DNA from: RUG705 sp934101175
GTDB taxonomy: Bacteria; Bacillota_I; Bacilli_A; RF39; UBA660
Direction of reading: 5' to 3'
Length of the DNA stretch: 64,000 bases
Assembly: GCA_934101175.1 (NCBI GenBank)
Contig: CAKOQC010000001.1
Coordinates: 248,001-312,000, forward strand
Position numbers and translations under genes: made by a program. A model generated the notes under the pieces. The model was not told the DNA's origin. It saw nothing but the letters and a program-made list of their open reading frames with translations, and did not search any database. Numbering within the stretch: the stretch's first letter is position 1; the number at the start of each line of letters is the position of its first letter. This document shows, piece by piece, positions 34,116-42,085 of this stretch.

Positions 34116-34123
34116 TCTTTTTT
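34093..34123 (+). terminator. Terminator of def
   Basis: AAGATTATAT (34093-34102) and ATATAATCTT (34110-34119) pair over ten bases, followed by T's. The stop codon is in the right arm. Confidence 0.8.
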
Positions 34124-34183
34124 CTTTAGGTAATAACATATTTTCTCTTTTTTAATATAATAATATGAAAGGAAAGTGAAATT

Positions 34184-34381
34184 ATGTATCCTATGAGAAA
34201 TAGAATGCCCGTAAGGACTGGCGATAGATTTATTGGAGGAGGTTTCTTAGGTCCATTCGTTCTAGGTGGTATTACTGGTGGTCTTCTTGCTCCTGCTTTT
34301 TATCCAAGACCATATCCATATCCAGTAGTTCCAGCTCCATATCCACCTTATCCATATCCTCAATATCCTATAAACTATTAA
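34184..34381 (+). CDS. Small Pro/Tyr-rich protein, coat-like
   Basis: A 65-residue protein I cannot name. A basic N-terminus (MYPMRNRMPVRTGDR) leads to a Gly-rich hydrophobic stretch, GGGFLGPFVLGGITGGLL, and a tail of Pro-Tyr repeats (PRPYPYPVV, PYPPYPYPQYP). This composition is common in small spore-coat or cell-surface proteins of Firmicutes. A strong GAAAGGAAAGTGAAATT site and a TATAAT-type -10 upstream support expression. With the YjcZ-like gene 700 bases upstream and CotE 5 kb downstream, a coat role is plausible but unproven. Confidence 0.6.
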   Translation: MYPMRNRMPVRTGDRFIGGGFLGPFVLGGITGGLLAPAFYPRPYPYPVVPAPYPPYPYPQYPINY

Positions 34382-34520
34382 TAGTATCATAAGTTTTAAT
34401 TCTACTTAAATATATATTTTACATCTATAAGTAAATCTTCATATAAATATTTCATATTTTTTTAAATAAATTCCATGCAATTTTTGTAAATCTATGGTAT
34501 AATTATAATTAGGTGAGAAT

Positions 34521-35045
34521 ATGAAAAGTAATTATATAATTGAATATGTTAATGAAAATGAATTTAGAAAGAAAGAAAGAGCTGTCAAGAAATATAATAT
34601 GTTAGCATACAAAAAATTACTATTTGATTACTATCCAAGCCTTCGTGAAGGAAATTTTCAAGGTGTATTAGTATCTTCTAATGAAAAAGATATGATTGAT
34701 AAGTATGAATTAACATTACCTACTGATAAGACTTTCACTATGGTTCATGGTAATATTACTCTTCATTATTCAGTCTATTTAAATCAAAAGATTGTCATGT
34801 TAGAAACCTTAACTCCAGAAGAAATATTAACTGAAGGTCATCAAAAAGAACTAACTACTTATAAAGGTGTCATGGTATCTAAATCCCATAAAGAATTAGA
34901 TATGTTTAAAATAAATCTTTTAAATAGTATGAATAAGAATGGTTTCTTTAAATTAAATAAGTTATCTATCTGGATATTAAGTATCTTATCTGTTATCTTA
35001 TTAACAATAATTACTATCTTATCTGTAAAAGCTATAATTAAATAA
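34521..35045 (+). CDS. Tail-anchored hypothetical protein
   Basis: I do not recognise this 174-residue protein. Residues 1-140 are soluble and mixed alpha/beta (FTMVHGNITLHYSVY is the most beta-like part), and residues 148-171 form a single hydrophobic helix ending in a short basic tail, so it is probably anchored with its N-terminus inside the cell. The ATTAGGTGAGAAT ribosome site decides the ATG. A TATAAT at 34497 is a likely -10. It has a strong terminator and no operon partner. Confidence 0.6.
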   Translation: MKSNYIIEYVNENEFRKKERAVKKYNMLAYKKLLFDYYPSLREGNFQGVLVSSNEKDMIDKYELTLPTDKTFTMVHGNITLHYSVYLNQKIVMLETLTPEEILTEGHQKELTTYKGVMVSKSHKELDMFKINLLNSMNKNGFFKLNKLSIWILSILSVILLTIITILSVKAIIK

Positions 35046-35075
35046 CCACTAAGTTATATAACCTAGTGGTTTTTC
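35044..35075 (+). terminator. Terminator after the tail-anchored protein gene
   Basis: AACCACTA-a-GTTA pairs with TAAC-c-TAGTGGTT (35044-35071), then five T on the plus strand. It lies between convergent genes. Confidence 0.8.
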
Positions 35076-35076
35076 T

Positions 35077-35655
35077 TTATCTAATTATATCCTTCTCTTT
35101 ATTCATATCTATATATTCTTGATATTTAATAATAATAGAACGAACACTTCTAACAATCACCGATAATGGTTTATTCATTTTTTTAGCTATACTTCTAAGA
35201 TTAAAATATCTTCCTGACATATCTGTTATAAATTTAATAATCATCTGTTCTTCTTCAGTAAATAAATATGCTATCTCATCAAAATTATCTTTATCTATAC
35301 TAAACAAAAGATTAACTTGCATACTTTCTTTTTTATTAGCTAATTTATCTTCTAAATTATCTCTATTCCACTTTGAATATTCCGGATTAGCTAACATTCT
35401 TTGCATCTTAGGAACTACATAACTATAAAAATTTCTACTTATTACTTCATCCCATTTTTTGCTTCTAACAGGATTATCGAAATCATCTCCATATCCAAGA
35501 TGTACATATTCTCTTTCTAGTGGTGACAACTTTGATACGACTACTCTTACCCTTTCTTTAAATTCTTGTGGAACCTCATCAGGTATTCCCTCATCTTTAT
35601 TTTGCCATAGTAATTCATATATTCCCTTTACTTGCTGTTTATTTCTATTCTCCAT
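35077..35655 (-). CDS. Helical protein with sigma-70 region 4-like helix-turn-helix, unknown
   Basis: A 192-residue, mostly helical protein of unknown function. The C-terminal part (FNLRSIAKKMNKPLSVI, then VRSIIIKYQEYI) reads as a helix-turn-helix of the sigma region 4 or RNA polymerase sigma-like type. The N-terminal LSPLEREYVHLGYGDD also resembles the start of a region 4 domain, so two degenerate copies may be present. That suggests DNA binding, by inference. It starts 11 bases inside the end of recG and follows it with its own GAGGTAAGGT site, so both are probably cotranscribed. No membrane segment is present. Confidence 0.6.
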   Translation of the reverse strand: MENRNKQQVKGIYELLWQNKDEGIPDEVPQEFKERVRVVVSKLSPLEREYVHLGYGDDFDNPVRSKKWDEVISRNFYSYVVPKMQRMLANPEYSKWNRDNLEDKLANKKESMQVNLLFSIDKDNFDEIAYLFTEEEQMIIKFITDMSGRYFNLRSIAKKMNKPLSVIVRSVRSIIIKYQEYIDMNKEKDIIR

Positions 35656-37711
35656 ACCTTACCTCATTATAATCATTATCTTTAGTAATTTCTTGATATA
35701 ATTCCTGATATTCATCTTTATTATTAAGTATTTCTGGTAATAATTCCATAACATCATCCCTAGCTTTCATAAGCATCAAGGCATCTTTTCTAAAATTAGC
35801 TAATTTCAAATTTAAATCTTTATCTCCACTTTGTTTAACTCCATTAAGCATACCACCGCCACGGTTCTTAAAGTCATATTCACTAATTTCAAAACCATCA
35901 CTACATTTTTCTAAGAACTTTAATCTTTCTTGATATTCTTTAGCAATTAAAATACAATAGCTTTGAATATCACTTCTTCCTACTCTACCTCTTAACTGAT
36001 GAATTGTAGATAATCCAAATAAATCAGCATCAAATATAACAATCATACTAGCATTAGGAACATTAACTCCTACTTCAATAACTGTTGTAGATATCAATAT
36101 ATCAATATCTCCCTTTTCATAAGAAGCCATTATCTTCTCTTTCTCATGGCTATCCATTTTACCATGTATTGAAGCTATCTTACTAACCTTACCAAACGCC
36201 TTATTCATCTTTTCTTCTAATTCTACTACATTCTCAATTTCTTCATTATCATTATCAATCATCGGAGCTATTACATATATTTGATGTTTCTTATTTAATT
36301 CTTCTAACATCATTTCAAGTACTGAAGTAATATCTTTCTCTCTCTTAAAATAAGTAATAACATCTAATCTACCCTTAGGTTTAGTCTTAATACTAGAAAC
36401 ATCCATATCGCAGTATATTGTAAGAGCATATGTTCTAGGTATTGGTGTAGCACTCATCGATAATACATCAGGACTAATACCTTTATTCTTCAAGTTATTT
36501 CTCTGATTAACTCCAAAACGATGTTGTTCATCTGTTATTACTAATCCTAAGTTATTAAATTTAACATCTTCTTGAATTAAACTTTGTGTTCCTATAATTA
36601 AATCTACCCTACCATCTCTTAATTCTTCTAATATTTTATCTTTATCTTTTTTCTTAACTGAAGAAGTAAGAAGTTCTATTTTCATATCTGTATCTTTAAA
36701 TATCTTTTTAGCATCTTCATAGTGTTGTTTTGCTAATATCTCTGTAGGTACCATCAAAGCTGTTAAGTATCCTGATAAATAATTAGCATATGCTCCTATA
36801 AAAGCTACTATTGTCTTACCACTACCAACATCTCCTTGTAATAACCTATTCATCTGCTTATTACTTTCCATATCACTAAGTATCTCTTTAATAGAACTAA
36901 TCTGATCTTCAGTAAGCTGATAAGGTAGCCCTTTAATAAACTCTTCTATCTTCTTATTATCTATCACTCTTTTAATAGCATTCTGATTATTACTTATAAT
37001 CTTCTTTAAATAATTTATTTTTAATAGATACATAAATAATTCTTCATATTTTATTCTTTGTCTAGCTTTTTTAAGTAAAGTAACATCTTCTGGATTATGA
37101 ATTTGTACTATTGCTTCATATTTACTTAATAAATTATATTTCTCTTGTATCTTACTTGGAAGTAACTCTTTAGGTTTATATCCTCCCATAATAGCTGAAG
37201 TAATATATTTAGAAATACTCTTTTTAGATAATCCATTTGTAGTATAATATATACTCTCTATTTTAGGAATTGTAGGTAACATTTCTAATCTAACATCACT
37301 AGCTATTATTGTATTCTTAATTCTATCATATTTTCCTATTACTGTAATTCCTCTTCCTGATTTTAAATTATCCATAAGATATACTTTATTATATATACTA
37401 ATATTTAATATATTATGTCCTGAATTAATTCTTAGTATTATCTTCTTTAATTTAGGTGATAGGAAAATCACGGTTGGTTGTCCTTCTACTATTCCGTCTA
37501 CCACTACTTTATCTCCATCTTTTATTTCTTGTAAGTTACTTTTTTTAAGCATTTCATATCTATATGGGTAATGTTCTACTAAATCTTCTACTGTATATAT
37601 TTGTATTTTTTCTAATAATTCTTTTGTTTTAGGGCCTATCCCATCTACGCTTTCAAGCTCATTTGTTATTACTTCTTTTTTTTCTTCACTATACTTCTGA
37701 GTTACTTCCAT
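35645..37711 (-). CDS. recG: ATP-dependent DNA helicase RecG
   Basis: RecG reverses stalled replication forks and migrates branched DNA junctions. The 688-residue protein has the N-terminal helix-hairpin-helix (SVDGIGPKTKELLEK), the wedge OB fold (~60-150), and superfamily 2 helicase motifs: Walker A LLQGDVGSGKT, GTQSLIQEDV, DEQHRFGV (DExH), SATPIPRTYAL, and the second RecA domain with QLRGRVGRSD. The C-terminal RecG element (DLNLKLANFRKDALML) is intact. The frame opens at a TTG (37726), but the GGAGGG site is placed for ATG 37711. Confidence 0.97.
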   Translation of the reverse strand: MEVTQKYSEEKKEVITNELESVDGIGPKTKELLEKIQIYTVEDLVEHYPYRYEMLKKSNLQEIKDGDKVVVDGIVEGQPTVIFLSPKLKKIILRINSGHNILNISIYNKVYLMDNLKSGRGITVIGKYDRIKNTIIASDVRLEMLPTIPKIESIYYTTNGLSKKSISKYITSAIMGGYKPKELLPSKIQEKYNLLSKYEAIVQIHNPEDVTLLKKARQRIKYEELFMYLLKINYLKKIISNNQNAIKRVIDNKKIEEFIKGLPYQLTEDQISSIKEILSDMESNKQMNRLLQGDVGSGKTIVAFIGAYANYLSGYLTALMVPTEILAKQHYEDAKKIFKDTDMKIELLTSSVKKKDKDKILEELRDGRVDLIIGTQSLIQEDVKFNNLGLVITDEQHRFGVNQRNNLKNKGISPDVLSMSATPIPRTYALTIYCDMDVSSIKTKPKGRLDVITYFKREKDITSVLEMMLEELNKKHQIYVIAPMIDNDNEEIENVVELEEKMNKAFGKVSKIASIHGKMDSHEKEKIMASYEKGDIDILISTTVIEVGVNVPNASMIVIFDADLFGLSTIHQLRGRVGRSDIQSYCILIAKEYQERLKFLEKCSDGFEISEYDFKNRGGGMLNGVKQSGDKDLNLKLANFRKDALMLMKARDDVMELLPEILNNKDEYQELYQEITKDNDYNEVRYGE

Positions 37712-37808
37712 AATATTACCCTCCAATTATAATTATATTATAACATTATTTCTTTTCATATGTCTACCCCTCATGTAAACTAAATGTAATCGATTTATAA
37801 ATTAGAAA

Positions 37809-37832
37809 AACTATATCGCTTTTGATATAGTT
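37809..37832 (-). terminator. Terminator of the 37831 gene
   Basis: AACTATATC (37809-37817) and GATATAGTT (37824-37832) form a nine-base stem with a six-base loop and T's on the minus strand. Confidence 0.75.
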
Positions 37833-38877
37833 AAATTTCTTCAGTTATCTTTATACATTCATTCATAATACTTCTAAGTAAAGTCATTATATTATCTTTA
37901 GTAATACTTACTTTAAAATCACTAATATTATTATCTATTCCTTCTATTGTAAACATTTCGTCTTGATAATAATACATTCCTTTAGCTATAAGTTCATTAA
38001 ACTTCTGATATAAATATTTATTAGGAATAACTATTTTCTCCCATTTAGCATGATTTTTATCACTTATATCTTTATTATTAGCAAATGAATATAAATCAGT
38101 TATCTTAATATTATCTATCTTAAAATCTCCCATATTAATATCTTTTAATATACTAACATCTTTAAAGATTAAATATGTCATCATTATAGGTATCATTTCA
38201 TAAGAAGATATCTCTTTATAATTACCCTTCTTAATCATATCTATAATCTTTTTAATAATCTCTTTATGTTCTATCTTATCTGAATTATATATATCTTGAT
38301 AATTATCTATATCTAATAAGTAATCAAATATCTCATAGAATTCTTCTATTTTTATCCTAAGTCCTCTATCTATTCCTATTATATATAACATATCATCATC
38401 TATATAATAATTACTCTTAAATATAATATCTATTATTTCTTTTCTTCTAAAGTTATCTTCCTCATAATAATTCTCTTTTCTCATCTTAACTTTTGTCATC
38501 TTGTCTATTAATTTAGTTATCTCTTTAGCATCTTTAGAAGTAACAATCTTAAGTATATCTAACTTATCTTTATTATATTTATCTATTATTTTATTATTCT
38601 CTTCATATAGTAAATCTATCTCTTTAAGTATCTCTTCTATCTCTGTATCTTTTCTCTTTAATTGTATCTTAACTTTATAATTATTTACTCTTCTTAAGAA
38701 ATTATCTATAATTAGAAATTCTTCTTCATATATTTTATCTTTATAATTATGATTATTTAATGATAGTAAAGAAAGATAAATATTAATTTTTAATAATTCT
38801 TCTTCCTCTTTGTCATCTATTACTTCTTCTTTATTAAGTAATTGTAATAAATATTTATAGTAGGTATTTACTTCCAT
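37831..38877 (-). CDS. Hypothetical charged helical protein
   Basis: I do not recognise this 348-residue protein. It is rich in Lys, Glu, Asp and Ile, mostly helical, with a likely coiled-coil stretch at ~80-155 (EIEEILKEIDLLYEEN) and no signal peptide or membrane segment. The C-terminal 90 residues (NHAKWEKIVIPNKYLYQKF) are less charged and may be a separate domain. No catalytic motif is visible. It is a single-gene unit; GGGAGAGATAGAT precedes the ATG. Its high Asn/Ile codon load (ATA, ATT, AAT) matches the host genome. Confidence 0.6.
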   Translation of the reverse strand: MEVNTYYKYLLQLLNKEEVIDDKEEEELLKINIYLSLLSLNNHNYKDKIYEEEFLIIDNFLRRVNNYKVKIQLKRKDTEIEEILKEIDLLYEENNKIIDKYNKDKLDILKIVTSKDAKEITKLIDKMTKVKMRKENYYEEDNFRRKEIIDIIFKSNYYIDDDMLYIIGIDRGLRIKIEEFYEIFDYLLDIDNYQDIYNSDKIEHKEIIKKIIDMIKKGNYKEISSYEMIPIMMTYLIFKDVSILKDINMGDFKIDNIKITDLYSFANNKDISDKNHAKWEKIVIPNKYLYQKFNELIAKGMYYYQDEMFTIEGIDNNISDFKVSITKDNIMTLLRSIMNECIKITEEI

Positions 38878-38942
38878 ATCTATCTCTCCCTAGTATATTA
38901 ATTATACTAAAAATAGTTACTACTAGTCAAGAAAAAAAGAGA

Positions 38943-39467
38943 TTATTTTATTATCTCTTCATTTAGGTAATTGGTATTAATTTTATCTATCTCATTATCT
39001 TCTGAATCATCTAATATATCCCAGTTATCTTCTTCTTCCACAGAAGCTATTTTTACTTTTGTATCTCCTATTATTTCTAATCCTAATTCTTTTTCTATCT
39101 CTAAATTAATTACATTCCCGTCTTCCTTAGCAGATATACATGTAGGTTGTTTCAAACTTCTAACTATTACATCTTTATTAACAACATTCTCATTTCCTAC
39201 ATTTAGTTTTTCTTCTTCTATATAATCTATTTTCTTAGTAATAACTGTTGTCTTTGTATCATTATCATAAGAATACCATACATTTACATCAAAACTACCA
39301 TTTATTATTATCTTATTATCTATCTCTTTTGCCAAGAAATTATGATTAATGATCCAACAGCCCAAAATAGTAGTAGGCTTTTGTTCTACTGTAATCTGAT
39401 ATTTATTATGGTATTTCTTCTTACCTTTACCAATTACCGCTTTAGTAACTATTTCTTTATATGCCAC
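38943..39467 (-). CDS. cotE: CotE-family outer spore coat morphogenetic protein
   Basis: In Bacillus, CotE directs assembly of the outer spore coat and is made in the mother cell under sigma-E. The 174-residue product follows B. subtilis CotE closely over its N-terminal half: AYKEIVTKAVIGKGKK, KPTTILGCWIINH (KPSSILGGWIINH in CotE), FDVNVWYSYDNDTKT and VRSLKQPTCISA. The acidic C-terminus (EEEDNWDILDDSEDNE) is also shared. The frame could begin at an ATG at 39482, but the AGGAG site and the family start (MSEYREIITKAV) both fit the GTG at 39467. This is a strong homologue and implies sporulation ability or its remnant. Confidence 0.92.
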   Translation of the reverse strand: MAYKEIVTKAVIGKGKKKYHNKYQITVEQKPTTILGCWIINHNFLAKEIDNKIIINGSFDVNVWYSYDNDTKTTVITKKIDYIEEEKLNVGNENVVNKDVIVRSLKQPTCISAKEDGNVINLEIEKELGLEIIGDTKVKIASVEEEDNWDILDDSEDNEIDKINTNYLNEEIIK

Positions 39468-39527
39468 TATATCACTCCTCATTTTAGAATATGCGACTAT
39501 CTAAAAAATAATACTATCAAATGAAAA

Positions 39528-39546
39528 AAAGTCTTATCAAGACTTT
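39528..39546 (-). terminator. Terminator of the 39547 gene
   Basis: AAAGTCTT (39528-39535) and AAGACTTT (39539-39546) pair over eight bases with a three-base loop, then four or more T on the minus strand. Confidence 0.75.
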
Positions 39547-39918
39547 CTATTTCTTCTTACTATTCTCTTCTTTCTTAAGATAATATCTTCCTAATAACCC
39601 ATAACATATAATTATAAGTAATACTAATAATACTATCCCTATAATTACCTTTAATATCATAGATTTAACTAAATATATTACTAATAAATAAGTTGTTGTT
39701 ATAATAAAAGCATTAATTAAACTATAAGTATATTGAAATCTTCTAAAACTAATCTTCTTAGGATCTATTCCATATAAGTTAGCTAAATATATTAATTCTA
39801 ATGGCATATCATCTTTATTTAACTTCTTATTCTTTCTAACGAACAAAAAGTAATTAAGTAAAAATACTGCTACGTATACTATTACTGCTTCAATAAGTAT
39901 TTGTAATACCTTATTCAT
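39547..39918 (-). CDS. Small membrane protein, unknown
   Basis: A 123-residue membrane protein. A first helix at ~5-25 is followed by a conserved-looking soluble loop (MPLELIYLANLYGIDPKKISFRRF) and two closely spaced helices at ~60-80 and 83-105, with a charged Lys/Glu tail. I cannot assign a family or function. The ORF extends to GTG 39927, but GGGTGG is placed for ATG 39918. It is upstream of cotE in the same direction, separated by a terminator. Confidence 0.6.
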   Translation of the reverse strand: MNKVLQILIEAVIVYVAVFLLNYFLFVRKNKKLNKDDMPLELIYLANLYGIDPKKISFRRFQYTYSLINAFIITTTYLLVIYLVKSMILKVIIGIVLLVLLIIICYGLLGRYYLKKEENSKKK

Positions 39919-39970
39919 ATCTACCACCCATAATAATTATACTATAAATATTTCTAAGTAGCAAGTATAT

Positions 39971-40453
39971 CTAATTAACTATCATTATCATTATATAAAA
40001 CATCATAAACATAGAAAATAAGATACATCCTATCATAAACACTATCTTATTAATTATCTCTCTATTCTTAAATATCATTAAAAATATCATATAAATATAA
40101 CTTCCTATAATTACCCCACTAGTATTAGTAACTATATCTGTAATATCACTAACTCCTATTGCTAATATATATTGCATCATCTCTAAAATAAAACTAGTAA
40201 TAAATCCTATCAAAACACTCTTCTTAGTATTAACTCCCATACATTTAAGCATTATTCCCATAGGAATAAATATTATTATATTCTCTATAACTTCTCTCAC
40301 TTGGAAAGTAACAGTATCTTCATAATAAAATAATCTCAAGTTAATCTTTCTAATCGTATCCATATCTCCTATATTAATTGATAATTTAAATAATATTATC
40401 CATATAAGTATTATCATATATATAATAAATAATGTTTTTATTTTCTTATTCAT
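39971..40453 (-). CDS. VanZ-family membrane protein
   Basis: A 160-residue VanZ-like protein with four helices. The family blocks are ENIIIFIPMGIMLK near 55-68, SFILEMMQYIL near 85-95 and the acidic DITDIVTNTSGVIIGSYI. VanZ proteins confer low-level teicoplanin resistance in enterococci; most homologues are uncharacterised membrane proteins. The reading frame opens at TTG 40474 but the GGAGG site lies six bases before ATG 40453, so I use the shorter form. The gene is short and single. Confidence 0.8.
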   Translation of the reverse strand: MNKKIKTLFIIYMIILIWIILFKLSINIGDMDTIRKINLRLFYYEDTVTFQVREVIENIIIFIPMGIMLKCMGVNTKKSVLIGFITSFILEMMQYILAIGVSDITDIVTNTSGVIIGSYIYMIFLMIFKNREIINKIVFMIGCILFSMFMMFYIMIMIVN

Positions 40454-40545
40454 AATAACCTCCAACATTATCAATTATATCTATTCTATATGACTAATAC
40501 ATGACTATTTAATAACAATTTAGTAATATTTAAAAAGAAATATTT

Positions 40546-40905
40546 CTACTTCATATTTCTTTTTATCCATTCCATAATAATATCTACTATAAAATCTACT
40601 TCTTTATCACTTAATACTTTATTCTTATCTATATGATACCATTTCTCTAAACACCCTCTACAACAAGTCGCTGTAGCATGTTCTGAAATAAATACCGGAT
40701 GTCCCCTCATCGGTGTCTGTTTTCCATCATTAATATTACTAATATCTCTAAGCCTTTTATTAATAAAATCATATGCATGACTTCTTATCTTATCAAGTCC
40801 TTTATCATTAATATATTCTATATCTTTCTCTTTTAATTTAAAACTACTTCTAAATTTAGATTTACTAAGTCTATCTAATATTTCATCTTTATTCATAATT
40901 TTCAT
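40546..40905 (-). CDS. DUF4186 protein
   Basis: A 119-residue protein of the DUF4186 family, recognised from LSKSKFRSSFKLKEKDIEYI, the RSHAYDFINKRL helix, KQTPMRGHPVFISEHATATCC and CRGCLEKW. The clustered His and Cys (HPVF, EHATATCCRGC) look like a metal-binding site; function is unknown. It overlaps the end of the metallophosphoesterase gene by 17 bases, so expression is coupled. ATG 40905 and ATG 40896 are both possible starts. Confidence 0.88.
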   Translation of the reverse strand: MKIMNKDEILDRLSKSKFRSSFKLKEKDIEYINDKGLDKIRSHAYDFINKRLRDISNINDGKQTPMRGHPVFISEHATATCCRGCLEKWYHIDKNKVLSDKEVDFIVDIIMEWIKRNMK

Positions 40906-42085
40906 CTCTAAATTTTACCAAGATATTAGCTACTTCTGCTGTAGAACCTACTCTCATACTAGGTCCATATACCCCAACTCCACTAGTAACAATACTCTTC
41001 ATATTACCAACAGTGATCATTCCATAAGGATTTTTCCATATAATCTTTCCAAAAACATTTGAAGGAAACATCTGTCCATTATGTGTATGTCCTGATAAAT
41101 CAATATCTACCCCAGAGCTTTCTAATTCTTTAAACTCTTTAGGTTCATGGTCTATCATAATTATAGGTTTACTCTTATCTACTTCTTTAAGTAGTTCACT
41201 AGGACTTTTTCTCTCTTTCAAACCAATTATTCCCAGTTTATGATAATCAAGTCTTCCTCCAAGATAAAAACTATCATCAATTAATACTACCTCATCTTGA
41301 AGAAGCTTAATATTAGCCTTCTTAAGAAATTCATCCATCTCTGGAGCACTAGTACCAACATTATTTTTCCAACTAAAAGTAAATCCTGCTAAGATAGCTT
41401 CTTCTATATCATGATTTCCATATACTGCATATACTCCATAAGTAGCTTTAATCTTCTTAAGAACATTAATAAACTCTTCATCCCTATCAATAGCTGCATA
41501 ATCATTATCAAAAATATCTCCTGCTATTACTACTAAATCATTCTTATTCTTATTAATAATATCTACCATCTTTTCAATATGTTCTATCTTACTATTATAT
41601 CCAAGATGTAAATCTGATACTAAAGATATCTTAAGATTATTAAGTTTACTTATCTTATTAATAGTAATTTCATACTTAGTATCATTAATCTTATTAGCGT
41701 GTATTACTCCATATGTAGATAATATTGCTACTATTAAGATACATATACTACCTCCTACTAAGAATGTCATCTTACTACTAAGTTTATCTTGATTTATTCC
41801 TTTACATTTCTTAAGAATAATTCTAATTAAATCAGCTATAATAACTGTCATTACTATATATTGAACAACTCCAAGCCAGTAATTGCCTACTACTCTAATC
41901 CATCTTACTGGTAAGAAAAATCCTACTATAAATGAACTAGCAAAAAGTATATATATGTATACTATTACCATTTTGATATATTTATTTTTAAACCATTTAC
42001 TAAAACATTCTAACCATTTAATTAACCACTTAACGATATATATATTTATAACTATATATACTGGTGCTAAGAATAATGCTATCAT
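40889..42085 (-). CDS. Membrane-anchored metallophosphoesterase (YkuE/YaeI-like)
   Basis: A 398-residue protein with four to five N-terminal helices (1-135) and a calcineurin-like phosphoesterase domain. Metal motifs are all present: SDLHLGYNSK, AGDIFDNDY, YGNHDIE, IDHEPKEF and SGHTHNGQMFP. Homologues such as YkuE and YaeI act on lipid-linked phosphates at the membrane, e.g. UDP-diacylglucosamine; the substrate here is not known. The ATGA overlap (42082-42085) with the preceding DUF975/CmpB gene and the overlap with DUF4186 make a three-gene operon. Confidence 0.88.
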   Translation of the reverse strand: MIALFLAPVYIVINIYIVKWLIKWLECFSKWFKNKYIKMVIVYIYILFASSFIVGFFLPVRWIRVVGNYWLGVVQYIVMTVIIADLIRIILKKCKGINQDKLSSKMTFLVGGSICILIVAILSTYGVIHANKINDTKYEITINKISKLNNLKISLVSDLHLGYNSKIEHIEKMVDIINKNKNDLVVIAGDIFDNDYAAIDRDEEFINVLKKIKATYGVYAVYGNHDIEEAILAGFTFSWKNNVGTSAPEMDEFLKKANIKLLQDEVVLIDDSFYLGGRLDYHKLGIIGLKERKSPSELLKEVDKSKPIIMIDHEPKEFKELESSGVDIDLSGHTHNGQMFPSNVFGKIIWKNPYGMITVGNMKSIVTSGVGVYGPSMRVGSTAEVANILVKFRDENYE

